Assembly: GCA_030141605.1 (NCBI GenBank)
Contig: JAQGDQ010000172.1
Span: 1 to 62,000 of the forward strand
Source: Tubiluchus corallicola
Lineage: Eukaryota > Priapulida > Priapulimorpha > Priapulimorphida > Tubiluchidae
Direction of reading: 5' to 3'
Length of the DNA stretch: 62,000 nt
Made by a program: the position numbers and the translations under genes. This document shows positions 1 to 12,700 of this stretch, in pieces. The notes below the pieces were generated by a model. The model worked only from the letters and a program-made list of their open reading frames with translations. It was not told where the DNA came from and ran no database searches. Numbering within the stretch: position 1 is the first letter of the stretch; every line of letters begins with the position of its first letter.

Positions 1-662
1 TTCTCAGGGAGCAACGTAACTGAACGAAGTACATCATTGAAGTTACGTATTGCTCTATACCCAATTTGCCCAGTGCTACAATTTCCCTGTACCAAAAATT
101 ACTAGTAGCAAATTTTCCCGTTACCAAAATTTCTTCATACCAAAATTCAGGGCCGAATTTACCTGTACCAAACTTATTACATGTAGTACCAAACTTACTG
201 CGCACCGGGCTGCTACATCAACTTGTTACCTTAACTCACTTGAACCAGTCAGAAAATAGTATTGTTGATTTTATTCACCACCACACCCAACAACAAACAA
301 ACACACAAACCAAAGTCTCTCCCTTTCTCTCTCTTACATTTAATTTACATACATATAAACCTTAATTAATTATAATTTAATATCAATGTTATTATCAATG
401 ATGGTACAAAATCACAATTTGGTTTTAAAATTCTGTTAGTTGCAGGTTTGAACCATCATATTAGTTTTGCGCTTAGCAGTTGTCCTGCCATAGTTCATTT
501 AGCATATTTAACTTTGTAGATACTTTAGGCAAGGGCATTTTACTGTACTGTACTGTGTTCTGTTTGTATAGTGTCCTACTATGTTCTTTGTGTTTTGCAT
601 TGGTATGAAAAAGCATAATCATTGTCTTAGTTGTCTATTTACTTTGTTTGCATGTGTTTCAG
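1..662. other. Intron sequence upstream of the TM1 exon
   Basis: This stretch ends in the acceptor of exon 663-756 and should be intron. I looked for a first ABCA exon (Met, basic residues and an aromatic WKN-type motif leading into TM1 in phase 0) and found none. The open frames at 50-365 are low-complexity and have no splice logic. Nothing else was recognised. Confidence 0.5.
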
Positions 663-756
663 GGTTTATTAATATTTGAGGTGTGCTGGCCGCTTGCTGT
701 TTTTCTTATCGTCTGGATTATTAGAAGACAAATACCTCCTGTTCCCAAGCCAAATT
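663..756 (+). CDS. ABCA13: Exon with transmembrane helix 1
   Basis: Acceptor tttcag before 663, donor gtaagt after 756; phases 0 in, 1 out. It encodes a hydrophobic stretch (LLIFEVCWPLAVFLIVWII) followed by RRQIPPVPKPN and a split Cys codon. This is the ABCA pattern of a TM1 helix containing a WP pair, a basic residue, then a Pro-rich exit with a Cys. The preceding exon should carry the Met start and the basic, aromatic cytoplasmic N-terminus; I see no candidate for it in 1-662, so it is upstream. The following intron is the longest in the window (about 5.3 kb). It holds a TTAA-flanked transposon at 1898-2440 and otherwise no coding signal I trust. Confidence 0.8.
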
Positions 757-3700
757 GTAAGTTAATTTTTTATTATTTGGATTTTACTTTTTTCAAAGTA
801 CTTACAATGATAAGCCTAATGACGAAACACTATTAATGGACCTCTGACCTACCGCAACTAGTCCTGTTATACCTTTTTGCCTTTTTTGGTGATAAGGAGC
901 TATACCTGACTACCTGTGAAATAAAGTCATAAGGCCCTATTTTATCTGTGTAACAAGGGTATACATTCTTGTGTTGTTGTCATGGTAACATTTCCTAGGG
1001 ATCTAATAGAAACTGGCTGACATAAACAGTAGCAGTTGCCTTATCTACGTGCAGGAAGTTATAAATTGGTATTCACCGCATCGTCCTGGTCTACACTTCA
1101 TGATAATGATAATGTCACTTTAATAGCCGGTTCAACCATGTTTACCATATTTTTGTTAAGAAGTTTGACGTGCCTTATTTCGCAGCCACTTGTCCATTCT
1201 GTTATAGGCTTCAGCGCTCACTGCCTGAACATAGGATATAGTTTTTTTAACGGTATGGAAACATAGTTTATTAAAAATATAAAATCATATAACGGTTTTG
1301 CACTTTCAAAACTTCCTCAGTGTCTGTCGTGCATTAGTATTGTCTCACTCGTCTACCTAAAATTCAAACTTCTTTTTTTCTCGTCTCACTAGCGGATGTC
1401 TAGTCACAGCATCAGCGAGTCAGGGTCTTCGTCACAAATCGCAATAATCCTCACTAAGTTACTGACGACTAGAGGGAAAGCTTTCGTCCAAGTATAAGCT
1501 TTTTATCACGTTAAATTAGGTCTCTGTGTTTCACACCAGCTGTTCTCGGTCTCCACTAAAAGAGAAAATCTTAATTAATTTGTTACGCATATTTTCGTTT
1601 ATATGCGTAAAAGCTACCTTCTTTATAAAGATAAACACTCATTTTCATGTGCGTATTGTAGACTTAATTTGACATGACGTGCACCGTTCTGCGCCCATCA
1701 CTGTTTAACAATGCGTAGCATTTCGCGAAGTCATAATATCATGTAACGAAAATATGCTTTTGTTGAAGAATAAATTAGAGTAATTAATGTTTCTTCCTGT
1801 TGAAGAATTGCTAGAGCTGCCTCTATGAGTAACACAAATGTCAGAAATCAGTAACACAAGTTTCTGATGCCACTGGATATTGATAAAATAGCCTTAAGGG
1901 AAAACCGGACGATTGTTTAGACTCACTCTCATTTTAATTTTCTGTCCAGAATATACATTGTCTTGCCTATAAAAGTTAGCAATTGTTTTTTATATTTTAA
2001 TAATTAGCTTATAAAGTTGATTAACGGCAACCGAACACAGCTATTGCTTACGTCAGAAACCAGCCACAGTTTGTGCAATGACAGGCATCTTCCCTTGAGC
2101 GGCAAGCACGTTTGTGTAAGTGTTACTACCTAAACGCGTGATTTCACGAAAATGGGCTCTACGTCGTATGACGTCGGAAACTAACACTGCAGTTCATGAT
2201 CATGGTTATCACAGCACCGCCTTGTATTTGCTGGCCACGCGAATGTGACAAAAATGCGCCGTTACCAGTCTTAGCAGAGTCACTGAGCCGCTCACAGCTT
2301 CGAAAGTTTAACAAAATTTGTGTATCCGAGTTAATTATTATTTAATCGAAGCTTTGATTTAAAAAAAGCTATCATAGTTTTCAATATTTTAAAGCATTCT
2401 TTATTCTGAACTAATGTTTACACAATCGTCCGGTTTTCTTTTAAGCCTGTGTCCATAATATCTAATTTATTGGTTTGAAGGTTGAAGCTGTCATCTGTCT
2501 GCAATGGTACTTATCATAGCTCAGCTTTCTAGCGCGCCAAATCTTCATAAGTCATAACTGTTAGTGATATCTATAGTTGTTCATTTTTAAAACTTTTCAA
2601 TGTTTGCATGATTCAGCAGCTCTATACATCTTAATCCCTCCATCACGGCTTTTTTGTTCCCAAATAATCGTTCCCTATTACATTAGAGAAAGTCAAACAT
2701 TCGTTCCAGTTTGGCTTTTGTACGTCTTCAGGCACGTCCGGTTTCACTCGTGAGGCAGCTTTATAATTATTTATGTAGGTCAATGTTAAAAAGCTGCTCG
2801 ACTCATGCTGCCCATTACGCTCTCCGAATTTTGTGTAAAAGTGCACACCAGGTTTTGAAGGCCCACTCGTGTTTGAAATTGCAAAAGAGGAGTGTTTGGC
2901 TAGTTTTAATATACTCAAGTGTTGGAGACGTGCCAATGAGTAATTGACTAAAAACGTGTTAATATCTTTGTACATTTCATACTTAGAACGCCAGTAAGTA
3001 GCCTTGTGGGCATGGCGTGAAAGAGTATAAGTTAGCAAACTTGTTTATGCTCGTGTAAAAATCACGTTCTGGACTAAATATTTTTACACTTAGGCTTGAG
3101 TTTTACACCAGTAATGTGAGTTAGAGCTAGTAGTAGTGAACACAAAATTGCATTGGGCTTCTCACATAAAATTTATATGGAACAACCAAACTTTGGCAAC
3201 TTATGAATGGTACCAGATGGGTAAAGTACTTTATTGCGGCGATCGATGACCTTGAATGGATTATTTTAGGTCAAGTATAAATTCACTCAAAAAAACTGCA
3301 AGGAGTTAGGGCCAAGCATTGTGTAACTTATAGTACAAGCTCTAGAGACAGATAGTAGTTAGGTAATCTGTGATCTTGTTTGGCTGGCTAAACGTCGAAA
3401 GTCAATACACTGTAACACAAAAACTGTAGGCTGTTGGAGAATTTGACTGGCGGACCATATTTTAGTGGGAAGTTGTTGATCTTGATGGGCTATTCAACAT
3501 CAAAAAGCGTTAAAAATGTTGTTTGGTGCTACAGGACCAATTTGTTTGTTGTTTGTATGTTTCTGTTACTATAATGTGCGCGAAAGGATTTGTTATTGTT
3601 GGCACAGATTTCTGAGGTTTTGCGTCACGTAAACACACGTCCGGTTGTTTATGGCTGAATATATTGCTCTGGATAGTAGTTGCTAAACTGCGCTTCGCAT

Positions 3701-6700
3701 AGTGATGCTGGCTTCAGATTCTAATGCTTTTTTCGTTAGCTAGTTTAGTATGCGGAAAAGGGGGCGTATATGTTAGCGAGGTTATTTATATGCCGCACCA
3801 TCAGTTCATCACACACGATGTTATATTATGTCTCAACGGCATTATTAAATTATAGTTTACTGTTCTGTATTAGTGTAAAACCTACTACCCCGTATACGTT
3901 TACATGAATGTCATATATTTGAAAGTTAGGTCTATATGTAACAAGAAGGGTTGTAACACAGTAAAAAAGGGGAGCTAGATATAGATAATGTATAAGAATT
4001 TCGAGAAACTACCTATGACATTGCGTCTTGCAAGCTTAAGCAATAAAAACAAAATTAAGAAAGAAGACAACGACAAAACATTGCCCGAATTATAACAGTA
4101 CTAACTTGAGCAAATTTACCGTATTGAATAGTAATTTATTTATAGCATTCAAACTGTTTTGAGTGCAAACCACACTAATTAATATAACGTAATAGTAACA
4201 CCAAAACCAACAAGTAAATGAATGGTAACAAATGCAAACTTGATCAATCGAAATATCAGTTTTGTCTTCACAAACAGTGTTGGCATTTTAAACAGTCATT
4301 TTTCTCTTAAACGTAAATCCCCTGCGCAAAAGTATATTTTTAAATTTCACAAAACACGAAAGAAACCTTGGCTGGCCACGCATTCTTTGCAATAATTTTT
4401 TTATTTTTTATTGAAAATATTGGCACTGGTTGCACATTTTTATGAAATTTTAGAAGATTTTAAAATTATATTTTTTATAAAATTTTATAAAAATGCTTAC
4501 AGAAAAGGATGCACGCGTGCTCTTGCTGACTGTTGCAAGAAAATACAAGTTAGTGCACTACACGAAGTGTTCTTATAATTATTATTAATTCTTATCAGTT
4601 ATTTACAATTCCCCCTAAACAAGATGATAATACTGTACTATAATAGGACCCAGTGGGTTTGTGAATTGCTACCAAGCATTGTAACCCCGTTGTAGGTCCA
4701 GCAGTTGAACAATTCGCCTATAATCAAGTTAGATAGTTCTGACCTAGTTAAGCTGGTAAAAGAGAAAACTCTCTTATGGCCGCTGGGCTTTTTTCGCACA
4801 ACAATTTCTTTGATTGAAATACAGGTGCTGTGTATTTTACCTGTCCCGGAGGCTTATACCGTAAGTATTTAACGTAGGCCTGTCTGTCAGTTTATAGCAT
4901 TCGTCCAGGATATTGGCGAGATTTAGAAATATTTTTGTTATTGTCAAAATTTTAAATAATGTTGCTTGATTTTTTCTGGAATTGCTCGACTTTTTAATTG
5001 TTTTTTACTTCTATGTCCCGGTTTTGTTTGTTATTTGTTGTTTCTTTTTTCATGTTTTGTTAACGCTTTCGCAAAGATAATAAAACAGTGCAAAATAAAA
5101 TTAGCGTAATGTTTTTCAGCTTCGTCGCTGTTGATTGAGGTCATAGTTCCCAAATACACTGTGCACGATTCGTTGTAGTTGCCATTTATATTGTGTTTCA
5201 GCCAATCGACACTGACGATATTAATTATTAGTATTAGTCCATTTTGGTCTTATTCCCACTATGATTTCCACGCAGTCACGTTTGCGATGTTACCTCGACG
5301 CCGTTAGGAATTTAGGATATTATTAAAAAAGTAAATTTGATTGTAACGTGGTCTATCTTGTTAAGTCAAAATCTTCTTGAGTACAAATGGACCTCGTGAA
5401 GATTTGTGCTACTAGGAATGCCTAAGACTAAAGTAAATACATGCTGCTAAGAATTAACGAAACTAGTTGCAGCCTTACTGAAAAAAAATGTTTTTATAGA
5501 ACCTTAAACTAGTCGACCTAGTTCTAGATTGATCGCTGCTTATTTAATAATAATACTTAATAGTTAGTAAACCTTTCTTTAAACTTTTGTTTCCGAAAAC
5601 GCGGTTGCTTATTTAATCTCGTAGTGAAATTATGTTATTCACTGTTTCTTCTCATTTTTCGTAATAGTATATATAAATGCAGAACTCTGAGTGAAAAAAA
5701 TCTAGTTATTTTACTGTTCGATGGGTTACATACACGTAGTCAGATTACAAAATAATGTGAATTCTTGGTTCAGATATTTTTTATCTCTTTATCCTTACAG
5801 CTGCTTTTGCTTCCATCAAAGTAAGACTTAAGGTGTTCGATATATTGAGCCTATTTTTATCTTGTATCTACAAATCTAAATTGAATTATCTATTTATTTA
5901 GAGCATTTTGATATCATTGTAACTTCTAAATTATTTTATAAACAGGCTACTTCAATGCTACATGCATTGTTATACAAAAACATCACTTAATATGATGCGT
6001 ATGTTTGATAGTTTACTTTCTAAAAAAGACTCTGTAAATTCTTCAGCGTCTTCGTGTGCATCCAGCCATGATCACTGATTATCATTCTTTTGATTTGTTC
6101 AGGTGAATATGATGCAAGGGCTTTACCAAGTGCTGGTGTGTTGCCATTTCTTCAGTCCATGGTATGTTCACTGGACAATGAGTGCAGGTCACCCGATTAT
6201 GAGGCATCAAAATCGCCACCGGTGTAAGAGTTTTTATCAGTTAATTGTTCTTTTCTAATTTGACATCGTTTTTGATTTACAAGTTGCAACTACAGAATAT
6301 ATTCTACATGAATACGCCAATGCCATGTTCAATATGCTGTGAACAGTAATGTCAGTATGTTGTACGTTACGGATGAAATGATTGGGATCCATCTCAAATT
6401 CACTGTTTAAAAAGAGAGCAGGGCTTGTCCATGTTTGAGGAGTTGGTCACAAACGACACGTGGTTAACGTACGACATACATAACTGGTATAATGTCACTA
6501 TGTCGCAGCATTTTGTCGCTGTACAACTGCATATCCTGCTAGGGCACTGCCAGTCTGAATTTCAATAAATTTAACAATAAAACTCGTATAGTATTGTTTG
6601 GTGCTAGGGAACGAGAAAAATAGCGCGGCAACACATGCAGTCTCCTTGCTCGTCAATACCATGAGCGACTCGTTTTATAATGGGTAACGGAATGGTGTAA

Positions 6701-9700
6701 ATCCTGTTAGTTGTGAGTCCTTACTACCAGGGTTGTACCAAATACCAATGGTCGGGTTCGTGAACTATGAACTATGAATTTATTTTCACACATCAAAATA
6801 CAATATCATACACGTTAATAAACTTTAAATAAAATGATTTGAGTAGTAAATGACGTAATAATAGCAATGGTATAAGAGCAATAAACCTGAAAGTTGAGAA
6901 AGGAAAACATAATATGTAATTACGACTTTGAGTGAGCCTTAAAGAGTGAAAAAATTTTTTTTAAATAGTTACGAATATGAATTATGTGATTATCTGTCAA
7001 TGTACCACTTACTTGTATTACAATGCACCATATTGCTTACTTGTATATACAATGATATATATATATATATATATACTCAAATTTAAGTGGGGGAGAAGAG
7101 ATTAAATTATACATTATACTTGTAATAATAACTGTAATTGTATAGAACATTTAAATATAATTGATGGTAGTAATGTAGCCATCATAGCCATTAAAGATTG
7201 GCTATGGTGAGGGAGGGGGGCAAATTATAAGAATATTAGTGATTCATTCGCAATTAATGTTACAATAATACATTCAAAATTTTTCGTATCACTGGTATTA
7301 GCTGGTTATAAGCTAAGAGCATTTTCCTAGTGGAAACAGATATAGGCTGCGATGAATGAATAATTTCATTTTAATTGATTTATACCTTTCATTAAAAAGT
7401 CGTAAAGATACCTATTAGTAAAAGAAAAACATTAGTGCAAAAAGACACACGTGCACAAAAAAGAGAAAGAACCTCTTAGGTATTTCGGATTTCTTAGTCT
7501 CTTGAACGTCCTTAGCTTGGGAACCTACTATAAAAAATATATATATATTTATAGTAGGGTCCCGAGCTAAGGAAGTTCAAGAAGTTCAAGAGTTATATAT
7601 ATATATTGTATGAGGTCGAAGCTAACAACCTTTAACAAAGCGCGTCCCAAGATTAACAGTTTTACTTTTTGGCAGTCACATGTGTTACTAATTATCGGTT
7701 TTCTAATTACTTCAAAATTCTTCGATTTTTCACTTGACTGTTTTGAAGAATTTCGACTACAATCTCGGTGGTAATATCGAACTTTCGTTAACTGGTAGTG
7801 CCGTCAGAGGTACTTTTTTAAGTTTAAGTTTTTTTTTTCTTGTTTAGCGCCCAGCAACTGGTTTCGCGGTTGGCACCCTACATGAATGACCCGGAAATAA
7901 AACATGCATTGGAAAGCGTGCCGGAAACGCTAGACATAATTGACGCAGTGACATTGCCATTTAAAAATAAGAACATCAAAGATTTAATCGGTAAGTGTGG
8001 CAACAGAGCCTTTGCAACAGATGAGGCAAAATGCTAATATAAACTTCTGAGACTTAGTTTTTTGCTATGCAGATTTTAGTAGTGCTAAGGAAATTTTGCT
8101 ATATGACAAAGTCGTGGGCTTCTGAACAAAAATAAGATTCTCCAATGATCAGTGCATTGCAAATGTATAATTAAGAACTTACGTAACAACATTTTTCTTA
8201 TATATATGAACAAACTGTAATGCAAAAGTAATATCTTTTTGACGTTCTTATTCCAATTTTCCTATCGTATAACATGGTATGACCAACTTATTAGACTTCG
8301 CAGACCATATTGGTATGCTTATAACATTTGCTAGTAGTGCACTATTTCTTTTGTATCATTCGTTATAGTTTGATATTAACATAACTCAACTTAAAAAAGG
8401 GACGGAATGTCAATACGATATGTGAAATGTTAGTAAACTTAGTTTTGACATGCAGAAAATGGTCTCACAATTGGAGATCTGTTTAAGAATCAAGAGGAGC
8501 TTGTGCCTTACCTGAGTGAGGAGGAAAATATCTTACCTGAAAATGTGACCAAAACTCTTCTGCAATCTAGGATTAATATGGATGAGGTAAGCGGCTCACT
8601 ACTTTAAGTATTCTGAGTTTGACTGACCAGTTGTAAGGTTGTTTATTGCCCGTAGTGCTTGGTTTACTTGCTGATGAAGGTGATGGTTGGTTAGTCATTC
8701 AGTTGTAAAGCTGGTTTTGCTTACCTGTTTAGTTTACTTGACCAATCATTTCAGCGCTCAAGGATAATGTAAATTGAACTTGATCAGTCATTTCAGCACT
8801 CAAGAATAATGTTCGTCAAGAATTGAACTAGGGGTTACATGCCTGATGAAATTTGCAGTATGAGATCCGAGTATTTTTTGTTGAAAGTTTGTTTCTGATA
8901 GATAGACCTTCAAGAAGTTTAAATATCTGGAACGAAATATATATCTATACATATATATATATGTATAGATATGTAAATTTTTTTACTAAAAATTTCTAAA
9001 AATTTCAGTTAGTTTTAAGGGATGCATAATCCACAACATATTAAAAACTAAATTCATTTTCTTATGCCTTTTTACAGACCTTTTTGAACAGTAACACAAA
9101 TTTTATTTGCCTTTGCTGTTAAGTTTAGCCGCAGTGCGCAATGCACGTGCTACTTTCGTTTTCTTTCTAGGTTGTTGACTTTTCGTGGGTAGTGGTCCTT
9201 TTTGCCTTCTATAATAACGTTTTACAGCATACATCATATTTTTCGTCATCATCACCATAATCATAATCAGCAACAGCATCTGCATTATCGTTATTAGCTG
9301 TCTTAGTGTCTTGTTGTCCTCAATCATCATCATCGTCATCATCACCATCACTATCATCGTTATCACCATCATCACTATCACCAGTGTTATTATTGCAATC
9401 GTCGTCGTTATCTACATCATCTTCGTTGTCATCAAAAATATCATAATTATAACGATCTGTGTTTTTTCAATAACATATTATAAATCTCTTGGTTATTCTT
9501 ATGCTTTATAGCTAAGGTAGCATATGACAGATTGCAGAATGAATTGACAGCTGTTATGTGATTTTGCAAATAATGACACTGTTATTAAATTTTCCTATTT
9601 TCCCAAAAAGTCACGACCGACTGTCCTATTCTTTCATGCTACGAAATGTTTGCACTTATTATTATTAGTGCAGTAAAATGACTTTTGTTAAACTGCGCTA

Positions 9701-12700
9701 GTCGCAATCAGAAATAGAAACATATTGTGAATCGATCAATACTAACAAATCGTTTATAGGACGAATTGTTTACTAGATTGAATGACAATGTTGGCGCAGT
9801 TACATTGCCTTGGACTGTTTCTGCAAACGGCTATGTTGTTACATAGTTAAAACTGACAAAGAGGGGACAATATAGGAATGGGATTCACGTTCAGTTACTT
9901 GTAATTAGCAAATGATCATGGCGTTATGGTAATTAGGGTAGATTGTGAAGCCAATTAACGGAATTTGTTGGCATAAGTGTAATGTGTCTAGGAAAGTTGT
10001 ACGTATTGCTAACATTTATTGATTTTTAATGATGTTTTTGCACTGGGCCGTTTGTTCGACCTTGAATTATGTCTAAAATCTAAGCTAATGCCTCAGGGGT
10101 TACTACACGCCGGTTCACATTAATCTCATCGTGTTTATTTAATAAAGCAAAAAGGCGCGAGTTCGGTGTAATACCTGACTGACAGTGCATGTGCTGTAGC
10201 TAATTCAGTCATCATGATGTTTATTGTTGAGGGCTGTTTTTTTCCCATCATATTTTTCGCTTGAGGGTTGGATGCAGAGTTCCGTCACTCAGTTTTTACT
10301 CTTCATTTGCGCCATGTACAAGCAAATTATAAGCTAATGGTGTTGGTCGTTTGGAAGAACCAACTTCCTACAGTTGAGCATTAATCAATCACAAACTTTT
10401 ACCAATATATGAATATTTGAATCCAGGTAAAAAGTCACAGATAAAAAAGTCGCAAAAAAGTTACAGGAAAAAAGGCAATGAGAAAAACGAATAACCCTAA
10501 CCTTATTCCTAACCCCAACCATACCGCTGTTTGGTGGCTGTTTATTGCCATCACATGTAAGCAGTGAATTTACTGGTGATTTTACTTTTCTTTTAGTTGC
10601 GTTTGCTATTTTTGTTTCATACTGTTTTTGGGCGCTAGCATCTAGGCCTAACGATGTTATCTGTTGGTTGATGGTTTATTGCAGCTTGGGAAATACACTC
10701 TATTAAGTAAAAGCTTGTAATAACCCCTGTCTAACGTCGTTAAGTTTAGGTCATAAGTCATTTGAAGGTTTATATTAAAGGCACACATACAAGATAGCAG
10801 GTATCGTAGTTGTTAGAAAAAAACATCAGTAGCCACCTTAGTTGTGTCTAACAAACCATAAATAAATAAAATTCAAATCATCAAAATGATTTGGTAAAGT
10901 GAATGAAAATCATCAAAATTAGTTACAGCGCGTTTTCTGTCGCGAGTTTTCGTCTGTCAGCGAGCTGCTTTGCGAGTTACTGTCAACAAGAAAGTAGAAT
11001 CTCCAACAGTTGCTACGAGTCGATTTACTGCCTAGTGTGAAAGCTTGGCGAGTTACCGTTGACACTTCTCACAAAAGTGAGTGTCAGCTCGCAATTAACT
11101 GTCGGAAAGTAACTCGCAACTTGGGTTACATGGCAAGATTACAACGCGAGAAAGCTCGCTAGTCTGAACCCACCGTAAGGGAAAACGATTTGGCGCACTA
11201 TATTTTTGAGCATTTATTATTATTTTTTGACTCACGTACTCAATTCCATTTCATTAGAAACTTGTGCTGTATGCATGTTCCCTTTGTTCGCCAATGTTGT
11301 ACCATAGCTGAAATGCATTTTTTGAAGGTGTAGGCTAGCCTAAAAGTAACCACTGATTGACAAATCATCTGAATTTCGATCAGTGGTATTCTCTTGTTTA
11401 CCTGACAATTGGTAATGTCTATTATTTGGGCTCACTGGGTCTGTAAGTTAGTTTTCGATTCCACGAAATCAATGGCTATCAGAAAGGATACTTTTCTTTT
11501 TCAGATGTTTTCCTCCTCAGGTTATGTTGACTTCAAGGGTGTGGCCTGCAACGAGTCAGCTCTTCAAGAGTATCTGATACTGTCGCCAGGGGAAGCAACG
11601 GAAGAAGAAGTGTCCAAGGCCTTGTGTGCATTGGATAGTGATCACATTCCTGTACTTGTGGAGGCAGTGCAACAGCATTTAGATGTGGAAAAAATTTTCG
11701 ATGTTGTTAGTTGATATTCATAATTGGATTTATTTTGAAATTAGGTGGCCTTAACTGTTTCCAATTAGAATAGGAATTACCGTCAAATACACAACAATGC
11801 GAAGCAGCCCAAAGACTGTTCATTTATCTGTAAAACTTTGATTTAAATTTTGCTTTTCAAACATAAAAAAAATTGTTGGTCTTGTACTTGTTAATATAAA
11901 AATTGCATCTAGAGTGTAGCTATGTAAAATCACACCGTAAAGCAGAAATATTGAAAAACTTAACGAAAGATATCAAGGAAATTGAGAAAATAAACTGCAG
12001 CGAAGCAGACATTGGGGTTATAGTCCAACAAAATAATTTTTCAGTGCAAGTTTTTGATTATTACAAGTAGAAATAGTGCTACTGAGCTAGGCAATAATTA
12101 GTTAGTTAAGTGTACCTATCAAACTGCATGTTTCTTCAAAAATTAGTTTTGTTCCAATCAACACATTATAGGATCTTTTCTGCTCATTAATTATTTTCAT
12201 CTTCAGTGCAATTATGTAATGGGCTAATGTGGGTGCCTCTACTCCACTGAGAAGTTTTACGTCCTGTACATAAAGAAACTCTGCAAAGTACCAACAGTAT
12301 AGCTAATCTCTAAGTTTAATTAAACGTAAGAGTGCCCATTGGCTGTTTTTCTATTTTCTTTGCCGGTTGTGAATATGTGATGGAACGTGCAATTTGTCTT
12401 TTAGGTGTCATCGTTTTCAAGTGCAGTTGGCGAGTACGATTTAGCTGTAGCAATGCAGGACATTGGGGCCATGCTGGACATGGCTCGAAACTTTTCATTG
12501 ACCAGCTCGCACTCAAACTTTATTCCATACATCGATGACCTAAACGACTGGACAAAACACTTTCAAATGTTTACGGATAGTTTACAAACCACTAGCGTTG
12601 ATTTCACTTTGTATGTTTGCCCAAATGTTTAGTTACATTTATTATATATATTATAAATAATTAAAAGTGAAGTTTTTCAAATATTATTTTGGTGGCATGC

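Noticed and set aside
2643-3038. Minus-strand open frame of 131 codons in the first intron
   Set aside because: No recognisable domain, a short and compositionally ordinary frame inside an intron, and no splice or promoter context. Possibly a decayed element fragment, but nothing supports a gene.
9103-9511. Met/Ile-rich open frames on both strands
   Set aside because: They translate an ATC/GTC microsatellite.
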